Shown here: piece after piece, positions 25,174 to 32,849 of the stretch
Position numbering within the stretch: the first letter of the stretch is position 1
How the letters are laid out: each line of letters begins with the position of its first letter
Source of the DNA: a virus
Reading direction: 5' to 3' (one strand)
Length of the DNA stretch: 40,255 nt
IMG/VR virus record: IMGVR_UViG_3300028027_000108
Location: 1-40,255 of that record
The notes under the pieces: model-generated
Databases searched by the model: none
The model's input: only the letters and a program-made list of their open reading frames with translations
What the model was told of the DNA's origin: nothing
Program-made: the position numbers and the translations under genes

Positions 25174-26514
25174 TTATTTTTTTGGTCTTGGTGCTCCACC
25201 TGATGAAGCTGGTTTTGGTTTAGGTGCTCCACCTGTATTCGCTGATGCTTTTACTGCTGGCTTGCCTTCCGACTTTAACGCCTTCCAAGTCTTATCATCT
25301 ATTTGCAATTCTCCATAAACAACAGAAAGCGGAACTTTTATTGATGCTGGGACATTTCTATGGTCATTAGTTTCCTCTTCATACGCTTCGTTTTCTGGCG
25401 TATCGTCAATATCGCCCAACCTCTTTCTCTTTCCTATAACAAGCCCTGTCTCATCGTCTAGCCTAATTACATAATTAACCTCTGTGAATTTTTTTACAGA
25501 ATCGTCTTTTGAGCCAACATTTAAATTATATACATCTGGCTTAGCTCCTTTTCTATTGTAGCGATATAAAACTCCGTCAGGATAATCTTTACTTTTTTCT
25601 GGATATAGTGAAACATTTTTACTTTCAAAACCTCCTCCACTAGTCGAATTAAAGGTATTGTTTATAACCACCCCTTTACTAGGTCTTATAATATCTTCTT
25701 TCTTACCCATCTTACCTAATTCTTGAGCATACACTTTTGTAGCAGCTGTAAATTCTGTTAATTTAGGGTCTTCTTTCATTGTCTTATCTATTTCTGCCTT
25801 GTAATCAGTTTTAAAGTTTTCGTAATTTACTTTATTCTTTAAATCTCTTTGAGCAGCACTTATTAATACTTCAGGTTTTACTGATGATTGCAAATAAGTT
25901 ATTCCATTTTTAACTATTTTAGTTTGATTCTTTACGTCATAATCACCTTCAGATATAACAGAAGCGGCTCTTTTCATCTCATCTTCTGTGTCAATTTTAG
26001 GAATTATTTTATCAGGAGACATATAATACACGTCTTCAAAATTAGGGTCTCTATAAACTCCAGTATTAGGGTCTTTTGATTTTTGTTCTAAGGTCGCAAC
26101 ATCACTCTTTTTAAAAGCTTCTAGAATATCATTTGGAACTAAAGTTTTATTTTTAGTAAAAAAATCATTTACCTCAGCTCTTTTTTGAGTAGCCTCTAAT
26201 TGTTTAGTTTTATAAAGGTCAAAATTATATTTTTCTTCTGGGTCTCTATACTTTTTGTTCATTATAACATCGGCATAGGCTTTTCTCATGTTGTTCCTAG
26301 CCAACTCATCAAACTTTCCAGTTGGATTTATCCTCTTAAGTAGCATCTCTTCTTCCTGAGCCTGTTTAGCTAATCTTTTTGCCTCGTCTCTCTTTTGAGT
26401 AGCATCCATTTCAAGCTCTTTGCCAGACGCTTTTGTTAATACGTTACCGCCAAAAGCAGCTCCGCCTCTATTTATTAAGCCTAAGCTCCCTGCGAGTCCT
26501 ATAGTATCTTCCAT
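25174..26514 (-). CDS. internal virion protein, unknown function
   Basis: A 446-aa protein. A glycine-rich N-terminus (IGLAGSLGLINRGGAAFGG) is followed by long charged helices (about residues 40-130 and 215-270), a beta-rich part (about 290-400) and a short P/K/G/A tail with repeated GGAPKPKP/GGAPRPKK units. It lies 2 bp after the pilot-like gene and 12 bp before the 1366-aa gene, so it is one translational block. Composition and place fit an ejection or internal core protein. No family recognised. Confidence 0.5.
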   Translation of the reverse strand: MEDTIGLAGSLGLINRGGAAFGGNVLTKASGKELEMDATQKRDEAKRLAKQAQEEEMLLKRINPTGKFDELARNNMRKAYADVIMNKKYRDPEEKYNFDLYKTKQLEATQKRAEVNDFFTKNKTLVPNDILEAFKKSDVATLEQKSKDPNTGVYRDPNFEDVYYMSPDKIIPKIDTEDEMKRAASVISEGDYDVKNQTKIVKNGITYLQSSVKPEVLISAAQRDLKNKVNYENFKTDYKAEIDKTMKEDPKLTEFTAATKVYAQELGKMGKKEDIIRPSKGVVINNTFNSTSGGGFESKNVSLYPEKSKDYPDGVLYRYNRKGAKPDVYNLNVGSKDDSVKKFTEVNYVIRLDDETGLVIGKRKRLGDIDDTPENEAYEEETNDHRNVPASIKVPLSVVYGELQIDDKTWKALKSEGKPAVKASANTGGAPKPKPASSGGAPRPKK

Positions 26515-26516
26515 TT

Positions 26517-27188
26517 TTATCCTGAATAAGGGTTTGAAACTCCATTTATATCGTCAGCGTACCTAGTCCATCTATTTAAATCTGGACTTTGAGCAGGAGC
26601 TTTTTTAGACATCATATCTTTATTCATACCGTAGCCCATTAAGTCTCCACCTAAATTATTTAGACTATTGCTAAACATAGCTTTATTAGTTTGAATAGCC
26701 TGACCTAAACCTTGCTCTTTCATTAATCTTCTTTGTAAAGCTGTTTGAGTGTTCATGTTAGCTAAACTTTGATATTGACCCATAGCACTTTGTTGTCTAC
26801 CCATAGCAGCGTTATAAGCACTTCTTCTTAAAGCAGCATCGTTACCGCTAAATTGATTTAAAGCGTTTATAGATTCAGCGTTACCCATACCGCCAATAGC
26901 TCTTGACAATTGACCGCCAGCCATGTTTTGAGCATTATAGTTTCTAGAAGCCATTATTTGAGCTAAGCGAGAGTTGTATCCTGCTGTTTCTGCTCCTGTA
27001 TATCCTTGTGGGTTAGCAACACCAGCAACTGCTTGTTGATAGAAACTATTTAATCTTGAGTTTGGTGTATATTGAGGAACTGGCTGTCTATCTAGTTCGG
27101 CAGCAGCTGCTTCTGCCTTATTCTTGTCTTGCCAAGAATTGTACATATTGTACGCTTGTAATCCTGCTCCTATAATTTGTGGTATCAT
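26517..27188 (-). CDS. pilot-like internal virion protein (DNA ejection)
   Basis: A 223-aa protein rich in G, A, N, Q and S. An N-terminal hydrophobic/amphipathic start (MIPQIIGAGLQAYNMYNSWQ) leads into A/Q/N-rich helices (MASRNYNAQNMAGGQLSRAI; MGRQQSAMGQYQSLANM). This is the composition of small internal ejection proteins such as T7 gp14 and of microvirus pilot proteins, which insert in the outer membrane at infection. It is the first virion gene after the terminator at 27244-27277 and has a TACATTTG box 33 bp upstream. Confidence 0.6.
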   Translation of the reverse strand: MIPQIIGAGLQAYNMYNSWQDKNKAEAAAAELDRQPVPQYTPNSRLNSFYQQAVAGVANPQGYTGAETAGYNSRLAQIMASRNYNAQNMAGGQLSRAIGGMGNAESINALNQFSGNDAALRRSAYNAAMGRQQSAMGQYQSLANMNTQTALQRRLMKEQGLGQAIQTNKAMFSNSLNNLGGDLMGYGMNKDMMSKKAPAQSPDLNRWTRYADDINGVSNPYSG

Positions 27189-27220
27189 AAAAATATTAGT
27201 TTAAATTATTTTTTCTATTG

Positions 27221-27228
27221 CAAATGTA
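27221..27228 (-). promoter_or_regulatory. -7 element opening the virion operon
   Basis: TACATTTG followed by GC on the minus strand, 33 bp before the ATG at 27188, giving a leader of roughly 27 nt. A TTG at the canonical 18-20 bp is lacking (the nearest are 10-14 bp away), which would suit activator-dependent late expression. It sits just past the terminator that closes the replication operon. Confidence 0.45.
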
Positions 27229-27239
27229 ATCATATATTC

Positions 27240-27317
27240 AAACAAAAAAAAGCCCAATATTACTACTGAGCTTTTTTCAATCACATGAAGAACTTGGACT
27301 AATCACATCCAACAATC
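27240..27317 (-). ncRNA. possible short RNA between promoter 27323-27351 and terminator 27244-27277
   Basis: A good promoter is followed within about 40 nt by a good terminator and no reading frame, so the product would be a terminated RNA of about 75 nt. It contains two copies of ATGTGATT 22 nt apart (plus-strand AATCACAT at 27279-27286 and 27301-27308). The copies could equally be a DNA operator. Confidence 0.3.
27244..27277 (-). terminator. rho-independent terminator of the replication operon
   Basis: Stem AAAAAAGC / GCTTTTTT, extended by CA/TG past a mismatch, with an about 10-nt loop. A run of T follows on the minus strand. The A-rich 5' arm makes it work in either direction. It separates the replication operon from the virion operon. 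Confidence 0.7.
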
Positions 27318-27322
27318 GAGTG

Positions 27323-27351
27323 CAAATATAGAAATATTTTTCTCATTTCAA
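27323..27351 (-). promoter_or_regulatory. promoter in the replication-virion junction
   Basis: On the minus strand TTG (27351-27349), an 18-bp spacer and TATATTTG (27330-27323), with the TTG inside the last codons of the 62-aa gene. It would start at about 27317, upstream of the terminator, so it either makes a short RNA or feeds the virion operon when the terminator is bypassed. Confidence 0.55.
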
Positions 27352-27536
27352 AAAAGTTTTTTAATAATTTTATTATTTCTGATTCCTTCCTCAAAAATCT
27401 CTCTACTTCTTGTATAAACTGTATCACCTATTTGAAATACGATACGAGGGTTAGCCCCATACCATATTTCAATAATTTTTATCCTCTCTCCCTTGTCCGT
27501 CTCATAAATTCCCTGTTTAAGTATTCTAATCTCCAT
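27348..27536 (-). CDS. hypothetical protein, last gene of replication operon
   Basis: A 62-aa basic, beta-strand-rich protein (RILKQGIYETDKGERIKIIE..., later GDTVYTRSREIFEEG), compatible with a small SH3-like or KOW-like barrel. No family recognised. Its ATG overlaps the stop of the preceding gene. It probably has an early role because it is transcribed with the helicase. Confidence 0.5.
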   Translation of the reverse strand: MEIRILKQGIYETDKGERIKIIEIWYGANPRIVFQIGDTVYTRSREIFEEGIRNNKIIKKLF

Positions 27537-27910
27537 TATCCTAAAGCTTTTTTAATCATATTGAAACCCATCTCGTGATTAACAAACTGGAAACACTCGT
27601 CTTCTAAGTTTTCAAGAATCTTATAAGTGAATTCTTGTTCCGCCTCTAAATGTTCTTCTTTGACTTCCTTGCTACCCTTAAAGGCAGTGTCGATAAATGT
27701 TAGTAAGTACTCTAAACTAATAAAAGCGTCCTTTAAAACCTTAACAGTCTTCTTATTGCTTATTCCAACCTCGTACTCCTTGATAAAATCTTTGTAGTGT
27801 TTGGCTGCGTTTAGTGTAGCGTGTAAGCCAACCATTGAAATCCTGATATTAGTCATAATCTTCTCTTTTTCCTCTTCGGGCATGACAGCCCATTGCGATT
27901 TTGTTATCAT
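27536..27910 (-). CDS. hypothetical helical protein in replication operon
   Basis: A 124-aa acidic, all-helical protein with no catalytic motif (helices about 12-45, 55-75 and 80-115). The start overlaps the stop of the 146-aa gene by 4 bp, so translation is coupled. It may be a binding protein acting with the DnaB helicase; this is inferred only from position. Confidence 0.5.
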   Translation of the reverse strand: MITKSQWAVMPEEEKEKIMTNIRISMVGLHATLNAAKHYKDFIKEYEVGISNKKTVKVLKDAFISLEYLLTFIDTAFKGSKEVKEEHLEAEQEFTYKILENLEDECFQFVNHEMGFNMIKKALG

Positions 27911-28347
27911 ATGTTTTTATTTACTAGTTTAAAGTTAACATTTTTACTTACTCTTTCCTCTAACACCTTAATGCACCTTTTCTGATTCTCTTCGTTCATA
28001 AAAGTTGTTATTTCTTCAGGAATAACTATCGATATTGGATACGCACCAGTCTTGGCATTTGGTTTAAACTTCTGATTTACTTTCTTTAACAAATACTCAA
28101 CGCATACCTCGTTTCTAAAGAAGTTCTTGTTAATATCTTCCAGCAAATGAGCCACATCTATCTTTGTTATCTCTGATAGCCTGTCTACTGATATTGACCA
28201 AGATGCAGCTTCTTCCTTAAATTCTTTTGGGGTCAATTCTTTTTGAATTCCCATCTTGCCATTCTCCTTCATTAGGAGACCAATGCAATACTCCTCACTT
28301 CTGTTCAATATGAACGAGCATTCTTTGTAATTTAGATTCTTTTTCAT
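27907..28347 (-). CDS. hypothetical protein in replication operon
   Basis: A 146-aa mixed alpha/beta protein (ECSFILNRSEEYCIGLLM at the start, PISIVIPEEITTF near 105). No motif recognised. It lies 43 bp downstream of dnaB across a T/A-rich stretch without a clear terminator, and overlaps the next gene by 4 bp. Confidence 0.5.
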   Translation of the reverse strand: MKKNLNYKECSFILNRSEEYCIGLLMKENGKMGIQKELTPKEFKEEAASWSISVDRLSEITKIDVAHLLEDINKNFFRNEVCVEYLLKKVNQKFKPNAKTGAYPISIVIPEEITTFMNEENQKRCIKVLEERVSKNVNFKLVNKNI

Positions 28348-28390
28348 GTGTTTTTTTTTTATAGATTATTTATTTTTTCTGTATTTTTTT

Positions 28391-29857
28391 TTAAAATGGT
28401 AATTGCGATTCGTCATCAAATGAATTTTCTATACTAGGTTTAATAATCCCTACGCTACGTTGCTCATCACTAACGTATTCGTAAGTTCCCCACTCTGTAA
28501 ACTTAAAGAACTCTCCTTGAAATTTTTCCTTAAATACATCTCCTACTGAACCATTTCTATGTTTAGCTATCAGTATTTCAATTAGTTGTGTGTAATTATC
28601 AGGACTAACATTATTGTCTTGTCCTTTACCATAATCAGGGTCTTGTTCGTAATCATAGTAATTGCTTGGTTTATAAAGGAAATAAATTAAATCTGCATCT
28701 TGCTCTAAGCTACCGCTCTCTCTTAAATCTGACATCATCGGTCTCTTATCACTTCTTTTTTCTAAGTCCCTACTTAACTGAGATAAAGCTATAACTGGTA
28801 TGTCAAAATCCTTTGCAAAAGCTTTTAAAGAACTACTTATCTGACTGATTTCCTGCTCTCTATTACCTTTTCCTTTTTCAACAGACTTCATCAACTGTAA
28901 ATAATCAATAATTATATAATCTAACTTTCCGTATCTCTTCTTAAACTTTTTTGCAACAGTTCTTATGTAATTTATATTTATAGATGAACTGTCGTAAATT
29001 TCAAACCCATACTCAGAAACCAAGTTTGCGCCATTATTTAGTCTTATTAAATCCTGCTCAGTTGCAGTACCTTTATTTCTAAAGAAATTACCACTAAAAT
29101 TTCCTGCGTCAGATAAAAGTCTTTGAACTATTTGTCTTTTGCTCATTTCTAAACTAAATACAATACCCTTTTTCTTTTGATTTTTCCATGCAGCTACTGC
29201 AATTTTTGCCGCCCTTGCTGTTTTCCCAACACTGGGTCTAGCTGCTAGTAATATTAAATCTGACTTTTGAGCACCTCCTGTGATATCGTTAATCCTTTTA
29301 TTTCCAAAGTCAATACCGCTAAGTTCCTTAGAATGGTCTTCGTCAAAACTATTTACAACTTCTATAACAGATTCTTTTATTTCTCCATTAACATTTCCTC
29401 CAATTCCGCTTGAACGTAATTCATATATCAGATTTTCAGCTCTATCTAGTAATTCAAAACTATCACAACTATCAGAATATGCTATTTTAGTTACATCACC
29501 GCAAATTCTTATTAATTCTCTTTGTAAATATTTTTCATAAACAAGTTTTGCATGATAATTAATATTTGCAGAAGATGAAACTTTATTTGTTAGAGAAGTT
29601 ACATAGTAAGCACCGCCAGCCATATCTATAGTTGAGTTCTTTTTAAGCTCCTTAGTAACAGTTAAAATATCTATAGGATGATTTCCGTTGTGCAAAGAAA
29701 TAATGGCATCGTATATGCATTTGTGCTTTGGGTCGTAAAAACAATCTCCATTTAAAATTGTAATTATATTGTCAATTGCATCTGATTCAATTAATATAGC
29801 TCCTAATATTGCGACTTCTAATTCTGTATTTTGAGGAGGTAAATATCCGTTATCCAT
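28391..29857 (-). CDS. dnaB: replicative DNA helicase, DnaB type
   Basis: A 488-aa protein with full DnaB architecture. The N-terminal domain (PPQNTELEVAILGAIL, residues 7-22, to about 150) is followed by a linker helix and the RecA-like motor. Walker A is ARPSVGKT (206-213), the H1a region VFSLEMSK (233-240), Walker B IIIDYLQLM (315-323), motif H3 ALSQLSR (357-363) and H4 SDLRESGSLEQDAD (376-389). It unwinds the replication fork ahead of polymerase. The upstream gene overlaps it by 8 bp and is a likely loader/initiator. No polymerase or primase is encoded nearby, so it probably recruits host enzymes. Confidence 0.95.
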   Translation of the reverse strand: MDNGYLPPQNTELEVAILGAILIESDAIDNIITILNGDCFYDPKHKCIYDAIISLHNGNHPIDILTVTKELKKNSTIDMAGGAYYVTSLTNKVSSSANINYHAKLVYEKYLQRELIRICGDVTKIAYSDSCDSFELLDRAENLIYELRSSGIGGNVNGEIKESVIEVVNSFDEDHSKELSGIDFGNKRINDITGGAQKSDLILLAARPSVGKTARAAKIAVAAWKNQKKKGIVFSLEMSKRQIVQRLLSDAGNFSGNFFRNKGTATEQDLIRLNNGANLVSEYGFEIYDSSSININYIRTVAKKFKKRYGKLDYIIIDYLQLMKSVEKGKGNREQEISQISSSLKAFAKDFDIPVIALSQLSRDLEKRSDKRPMMSDLRESGSLEQDADLIYFLYKPSNYYDYEQDPDYGKGQDNNVSPDNYTQLIEILIAKHRNGSVGDVFKEKFQGEFFKFTEWGTYEYVSDEQRSVGIIKPSIENSFDDESQLPF

Positions 29858-30542
29858 GTACTTTATATCTGTTTTTAGGTAATGTTTGTGTATTAATTGT
29901 TTGTTGAGCCGAACCGATGTTCTTAAATTCTTCTCTAGATTCCCAAGTTCTTATTGCACTAGTCCAATTTAAATATTTATTACCTTGTTCTGAGTAATTT
30001 AAAGCAGAATCATAATAATATCTAAGCTTTTCTTTTGTCCATTTTGGAAATGCCTCCTTAAATTTTATAGGGTCAAATATATCTGAATCTTGAAACTTAA
30101 TTTTTGCGCCCCCATCCTTCTTTTTTTCTTTTTTTAGGTTTTTAGGAACTTCTGTTGGAGATGGGAGTAAAGGTTCGCTAGAACCTAATATACTTTTATC
30201 TATTTCATTATCACTTACACTTACACTTACAGTTGAATTTCGTTGACGCTCGTTATCTTCCGTTGAACGCTCGTTGGATTTCGCTAACCTAGATTCAGCA
30301 CTTTTTTTACCAGCATCGCTTCTTTGACTACGCTCTTTATCCCATTTTATTAAATCCCTTTTAAGAGTTGCTTTTATCTGCTCAAATAAAGCATTTATAA
30401 TAAAATCTTCGCTCGAAGGATTCTCGTCATTTACATAAGAGAATATATGTTTAATTAATTTGCCTGCAACTTCATCTGGAAGTGCGTGGAACATTCCATG
30501 CCAATCAGAATATGCAATAAATGATTTTTTGTTCTCCGCCAT
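29850..30542 (-). CDS. DUF6291-like replication initiator / helicase loader
   Basis: A 230-aa protein. The N-terminus (FIAYSDWHGMFHALPDEVAG, residues 8-27) matches the pattern of DUF6291 proteins, found just upstream of dnaB in many Bacteroidetes phages. Residues about 75-140 are a disordered S/N/K/E/P-rich linker. The C-terminal 80 residues (FPKWTKEKLRYYYDSALNYS; LNWTSAIRTWE) resemble the short helical domain that follows in such replication proteins. Overlap with dnaB by 8 bp supports joint function at the origin, by analogy with DnaD/loader proteins. Expression is from the promoter at 30701-30730. Confidence 0.7.
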   Translation of the reverse strand: MAENKKSFIAYSDWHGMFHALPDEVAGKLIKHIFSYVNDENPSSEDFIINALFEQIKATLKRDLIKWDKERSQRSDAGKKSAESRLAKSNERSTEDNERQRNSTVSVSVSDNEIDKSILGSSEPLLPSPTEVPKNLKKEKKKDGGAKIKFQDSDIFDPIKFKEAFPKWTKEKLRYYYDSALNYSEQGNKYLNWTSAIRTWESREEFKNIGSAQQTINTQTLPKNRYKVHG

Positions 30543-30552
30543 GTTTTTTATT

Positions 30553-30696
30553 TTATTTAACCTTTACTAAAATAGTTTTCCCTAGCTTGATAAAATCTAA
30601 GGTTTTTCTTGAGATTGCTTGGTATACAGCTTGAACGCTTATACTCTTTTCCTTGGCGTATTCTAATACACTCTTATAATTTTCTATGTTTTCCAT
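30553..30696 (-). CDS. small helix-turn-helix (excisionase/MerR-like) protein
   Basis: A 47-aa protein. VLEYAKEKSISVQAVYQAIS (residues 10-29) is a helix-turn-helix of the excisionase/MerR-like winged type. The following TLDFIKLGKTILVK is the beta wing, where 'G-x-T-x-x-V' turns are usual. The ATG lies 4 bp below a perfect promoter, so the transcript is probably leaderless. It is the first gene of the replication operon, 10 bp before the DUF6291-like gene. Likely a regulator of the divergent early region or a recombination directionality factor for the serine recombinase; neither is proven. Confidence 0.7.
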   Translation of the reverse strand: MENIENYKSVLEYAKEKSISVQAVYQAISRKTLDFIKLGKTILVKVK

Positions 30697-30700
30697 GTCG

Positions 30701-30730
30701 CAAATGTAGTTTAGCATTTTAAACACGCAA
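30701..30730 (-). promoter_or_regulatory. early leftward promoter
   Basis: On the minus strand TTG (30730-30728), a 19-bp spacer and TACATTTG (30708-30701). The start codon of the 47-aa gene begins 4 bp below the box. It drives the replication operon and diverges from the promoter at 30813-30842. Confidence 0.75.
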
Positions 30731-30737
30731 GCTTTAT

Positions 30738-30812
30738 TTTTAATAATTAATGAAAATCAGCCAATTAAAATTAATAGTAAAATAATAATTTAAAATAATA
30801 ATAATAAATAAT
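30738..30812. other. AT-rich spacer between divergent early promoters, possible origin
   Basis: About 75 bp that is almost pure A and T, with repeated AATTAA and AATAAT units and only a handful of G/C (ATGAAAATCAGCC near 30751). It lies next to the replication initiator-like and helicase genes. This is the composition of a DNA-unwinding element, but no clear iterons are seen. Confidence 0.3.
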
Positions 30813-30842
30813 TTGTTTTTCTCATTTTATGAAATATATTTG
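30813..30842 (+). promoter_or_regulatory. early rightward promoter
   Basis: TTG (30813-30815), a 19-bp spacer and TATATTTG (30835-30842), a perfect match. Predicted start near 30848, leader about 16 nt before the ATG at 30864. It drives the whole right arm; no other strong promoter or terminator is seen until 38575. Confidence 0.75.
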
Positions 30843-30863
30843 CAAAATAAATTACAGAAAAAT

Positions 30864-31055
30864 ATGAAAGACTACATATTACGTTTTGAGTTTTACGGCA
30901 GAAAGATGAGTACTAAAGTTAGAGCTTATAATATAGAAGATGCCAAGAAACAAGTAAATGACAGACTTAATTATATTAGCGTAGAAGATATTACTAAATC
31001 TAATATTTTTGAAGATGATGTATTAGATAATATTAAAAACTTATTTGGATTATAA
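30864..31055 (+). CDS. small early protein, unknown function
   Basis: A 63-aa protein (starts MKDYILRFEFYGRKMSTKVR) predicted beta-beta-alpha with an acidic C-terminus. ATG 30864 is chosen because the promoter at 30813-30842 occupies the upstream in-frame extension. It is the first gene of the rightward early operon, a place often used for host-takeover proteins. The opening beta hairpin is vaguely like that of the 94-aa protein at 35881 (YEIRIRFLGRGC). Function unknown. Confidence 0.6.
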   Translation: MKDYILRFEFYGRKMSTKVRAYNIEDAKKQVNDRLNYISVEDITKSNIFEDDVLDNIKNLFGL

Positions 31056-31067
31056 TAAAAAACATAT

Positions 31068-32279
31068 ATGGCAAATAAATCAACATCACAATGGGCTTCT
31101 TACGATGATAATATCAAGAAGTTTTTAACTGAAAATGAGTCATTATCTGATATTCAGGTAGCTAGATTAGTTATAGGACAAGAAGACAAGTATCAAGTTG
31201 AGTTATTGAGGACTTATGTAAGAAGGAATAGAAAAAGAATACTGGATGTTTATGAAGGAGATTACGAAGTTTCCGATGCTGTAAATATAGCTAGTCAAGA
31301 TGTTCCTCACTATTGGGATAAAAGAAATAAAGACTTCTCAGTATTTGTAAAGAACCCTAATTATATAAAACCAGAGGAAGGTGAGGTAGATTTTAAGGAA
31401 ATAGATTTTCTATCAATATTCAAAGATAAGATAGAGCCTATTATATTAGAACCTTCACTCGATAGTCTTCATGGCTTTGACAGGTTTATTTATACTGATG
31501 TTCACGTTGGTATGTGTGTTAATAAGGATGGTTTTGCATTATACGAAGGCAAGTGGGATGAAGAAGAATTGAATATGAGACTTAAAATAGCTGTTGATTG
31601 GATATTAAACCACAAAAAGTTTAACACGCTGTATATCAGTGATTTAGGAGATTTTATGGACGGCTGGGACGGTATGACAATAAGAAGAGAGCATCACCTA
31701 CCGCAGAACATGGATAATCAAAAATCTTTTGATGTTGCTCTTAGATTTAAAATAAAAATGATAGATATTTTAATTCCTTATTACGATAAAATTGTTTGTA
31801 ATAATATTACCGATGATAATCATTCTGGAGCTTTTTCTTATATAGTTAACTCGGCATTTAAGACTTATATAGAGCTTAAATATCCTAATAACGTGATAAT
31901 TAATATACAGCGCAAATTTATGGACTACTATATTGTTATGGATAAGTTCTGTATAATTGAGTGTCATGGTAAGGATGGCGGAACTATGAAGTTTGGATTT
32001 AAACCACAGATTAACGACAAGATTATTAAGACTATTTCTCATTTTATTGACCAAAATTACTTATCTAAGAAAGGTGTTATTATAGAGTTTGATAAAGGAG
32101 ATAGTCACCAATTGTTGATAGATAAATCTTGTAGTACCAAGTTTCAATACCATAATTTTCCTAGCTTTGCTCCACCTAGTAACTGGGTTAAGACTAACTT
32201 CCAAAACAGTATGAGTGGTTTTACCTTTAGGAACTATTATATTAACGGACAAATTAGTAATCACGATTATATCTTTTAA
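31068..32279 (+). CDS. calcineurin-like metallophosphoesterase with N-terminal HTH region
   Basis: A 403-aa protein. Residues about 12-58 resemble a helix-turn-helix segment (SDIQVARLVIG...LLRTYVRRNRKRI). The phosphoesterase core follows: D-x-H at D144/H146 (YTDVHVGM), GDxxD at GDFMD (194-198), a DDNH motif (249-252) where GNHD/E is usual, and CHG (H300). These are metal ligands of the Mre11/SbcD and phage nuclease superfamily. It probably cleaves DNA or nucleotides in replication or host-DNA breakdown. The final GHxH motif is not clear. It is the largest gene of the early arm. Confidence 0.75.
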   Translation: MANKSTSQWASYDDNIKKFLTENESLSDIQVARLVIGQEDKYQVELLRTYVRRNRKRILDVYEGDYEVSDAVNIASQDVPHYWDKRNKDFSVFVKNPNYIKPEEGEVDFKEIDFLSIFKDKIEPIILEPSLDSLHGFDRFIYTDVHVGMCVNKDGFALYEGKWDEEELNMRLKIAVDWILNHKKFNTLYISDLGDFMDGWDGMTIRREHHLPQNMDNQKSFDVALRFKIKMIDILIPYYDKIVCNNITDDNHSGAFSYIVNSAFKTYIELKYPNNVIINIQRKFMDYYIVMDKFCIIECHGKDGGTMKFGFKPQINDKIIKTISHFIDQNYLSKKGVIIEFDKGDSHQLLIDKSCSTKFQYHNFPSFAPPSNWVKTNFQNSMSGFTFRNYYINGQISNHDYIF

Positions 32280-32281
32280 TT

Positions 32282-32647
32282 ATGACACGCAAAGAAACCA
32301 TATCAACCTTAAACTTTCAATACGAGCGCATCTGTACTGGTTACATTGACGAGTTTATAAAGAAGCAAAAAATTAATTTTGACTACAATATAGCACAGGA
32401 ATCTGGGAATATTGTAAAATATTTTGAGCATTATTACTTCAGAATCAGCGATATAGTGTACGACTTAACTAATAAATGCGCTAAAGGTTTGATTTACAGA
32501 TGGGAATCCTATAATACTAAGAACGATTGTCAGTGGAGTTACGAGCATTACTGCAAAAGGTTAAGAAAAAGGCACAAACAAGTAGAGAGTGTGGAAGTGC
32601 CTTGTCAGGTAACGCTAACTCACAATGGAATGGTAATAAGTAGATAA
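32282..32647 (+). CDS. hypothetical early protein
   Basis: A 121-aa protein rich in aromatic and basic residues (FEHYYFRISDIVYDLTNKCA; WSYEHYCKRLRKRHKQ), mostly helical. Similar small proteins with a YYFS-x-SDI-x-YD pattern occur in Bacteroidetes phages, by recollection only. It follows the phosphoesterase by 2 bp. Its basic C-terminus could bind nucleic acid. Confidence 0.55.
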   Translation: MTRKETISTLNFQYERICTGYIDEFIKKQKINFDYNIAQESGNIVKYFEHYYFRISDIVYDLTNKCAKGLIYRWESYNTKNDCQWSYEHYCKRLRKRHKQVESVEVPCQVTLTHNGMVISR

Positions 32648-32663
32648 AAAAAATATTAATCAC

Positions 32664-32849
32664 ATGGATAAAAAAACAACAAGCAGAGAAGAAGCACTCA
32701 AGAGAATCATATCGCAAGAAGAATATGATAGAGTAATGGAAAGCAATAGACAATGGGAATCAGATGAAATAGAGCGTAACTATAGAAGAATGTACGCAAA
32801 GTTGTTCTACGATAGTTTTCCATCAAACGAAATAGGAGATAAGTTATAA
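32664..32849 (+). CDS. hypothetical early protein
   Basis: A 61-aa charged helical protein (EEALKRIISQEEYDRVMESN...). Its stop codon overlaps the next start (TAATG). No family recognised. Gene size, spacing and codon use match the neighbours, which supports it as real. Confidence 0.5.
   Translation: MDKKTTSREEALKRIISQEEYDRVMESNRQWESDEIERNYRRMYAKLFYDSFPSNEIGDKL

Noticed and set aside
30813-30863. Longer N-terminus for the first early gene
   Set aside because: The in-frame extension is covered by a perfect TTG/TATATTTG promoter; ATG 30864 fits the predicted transcript start.
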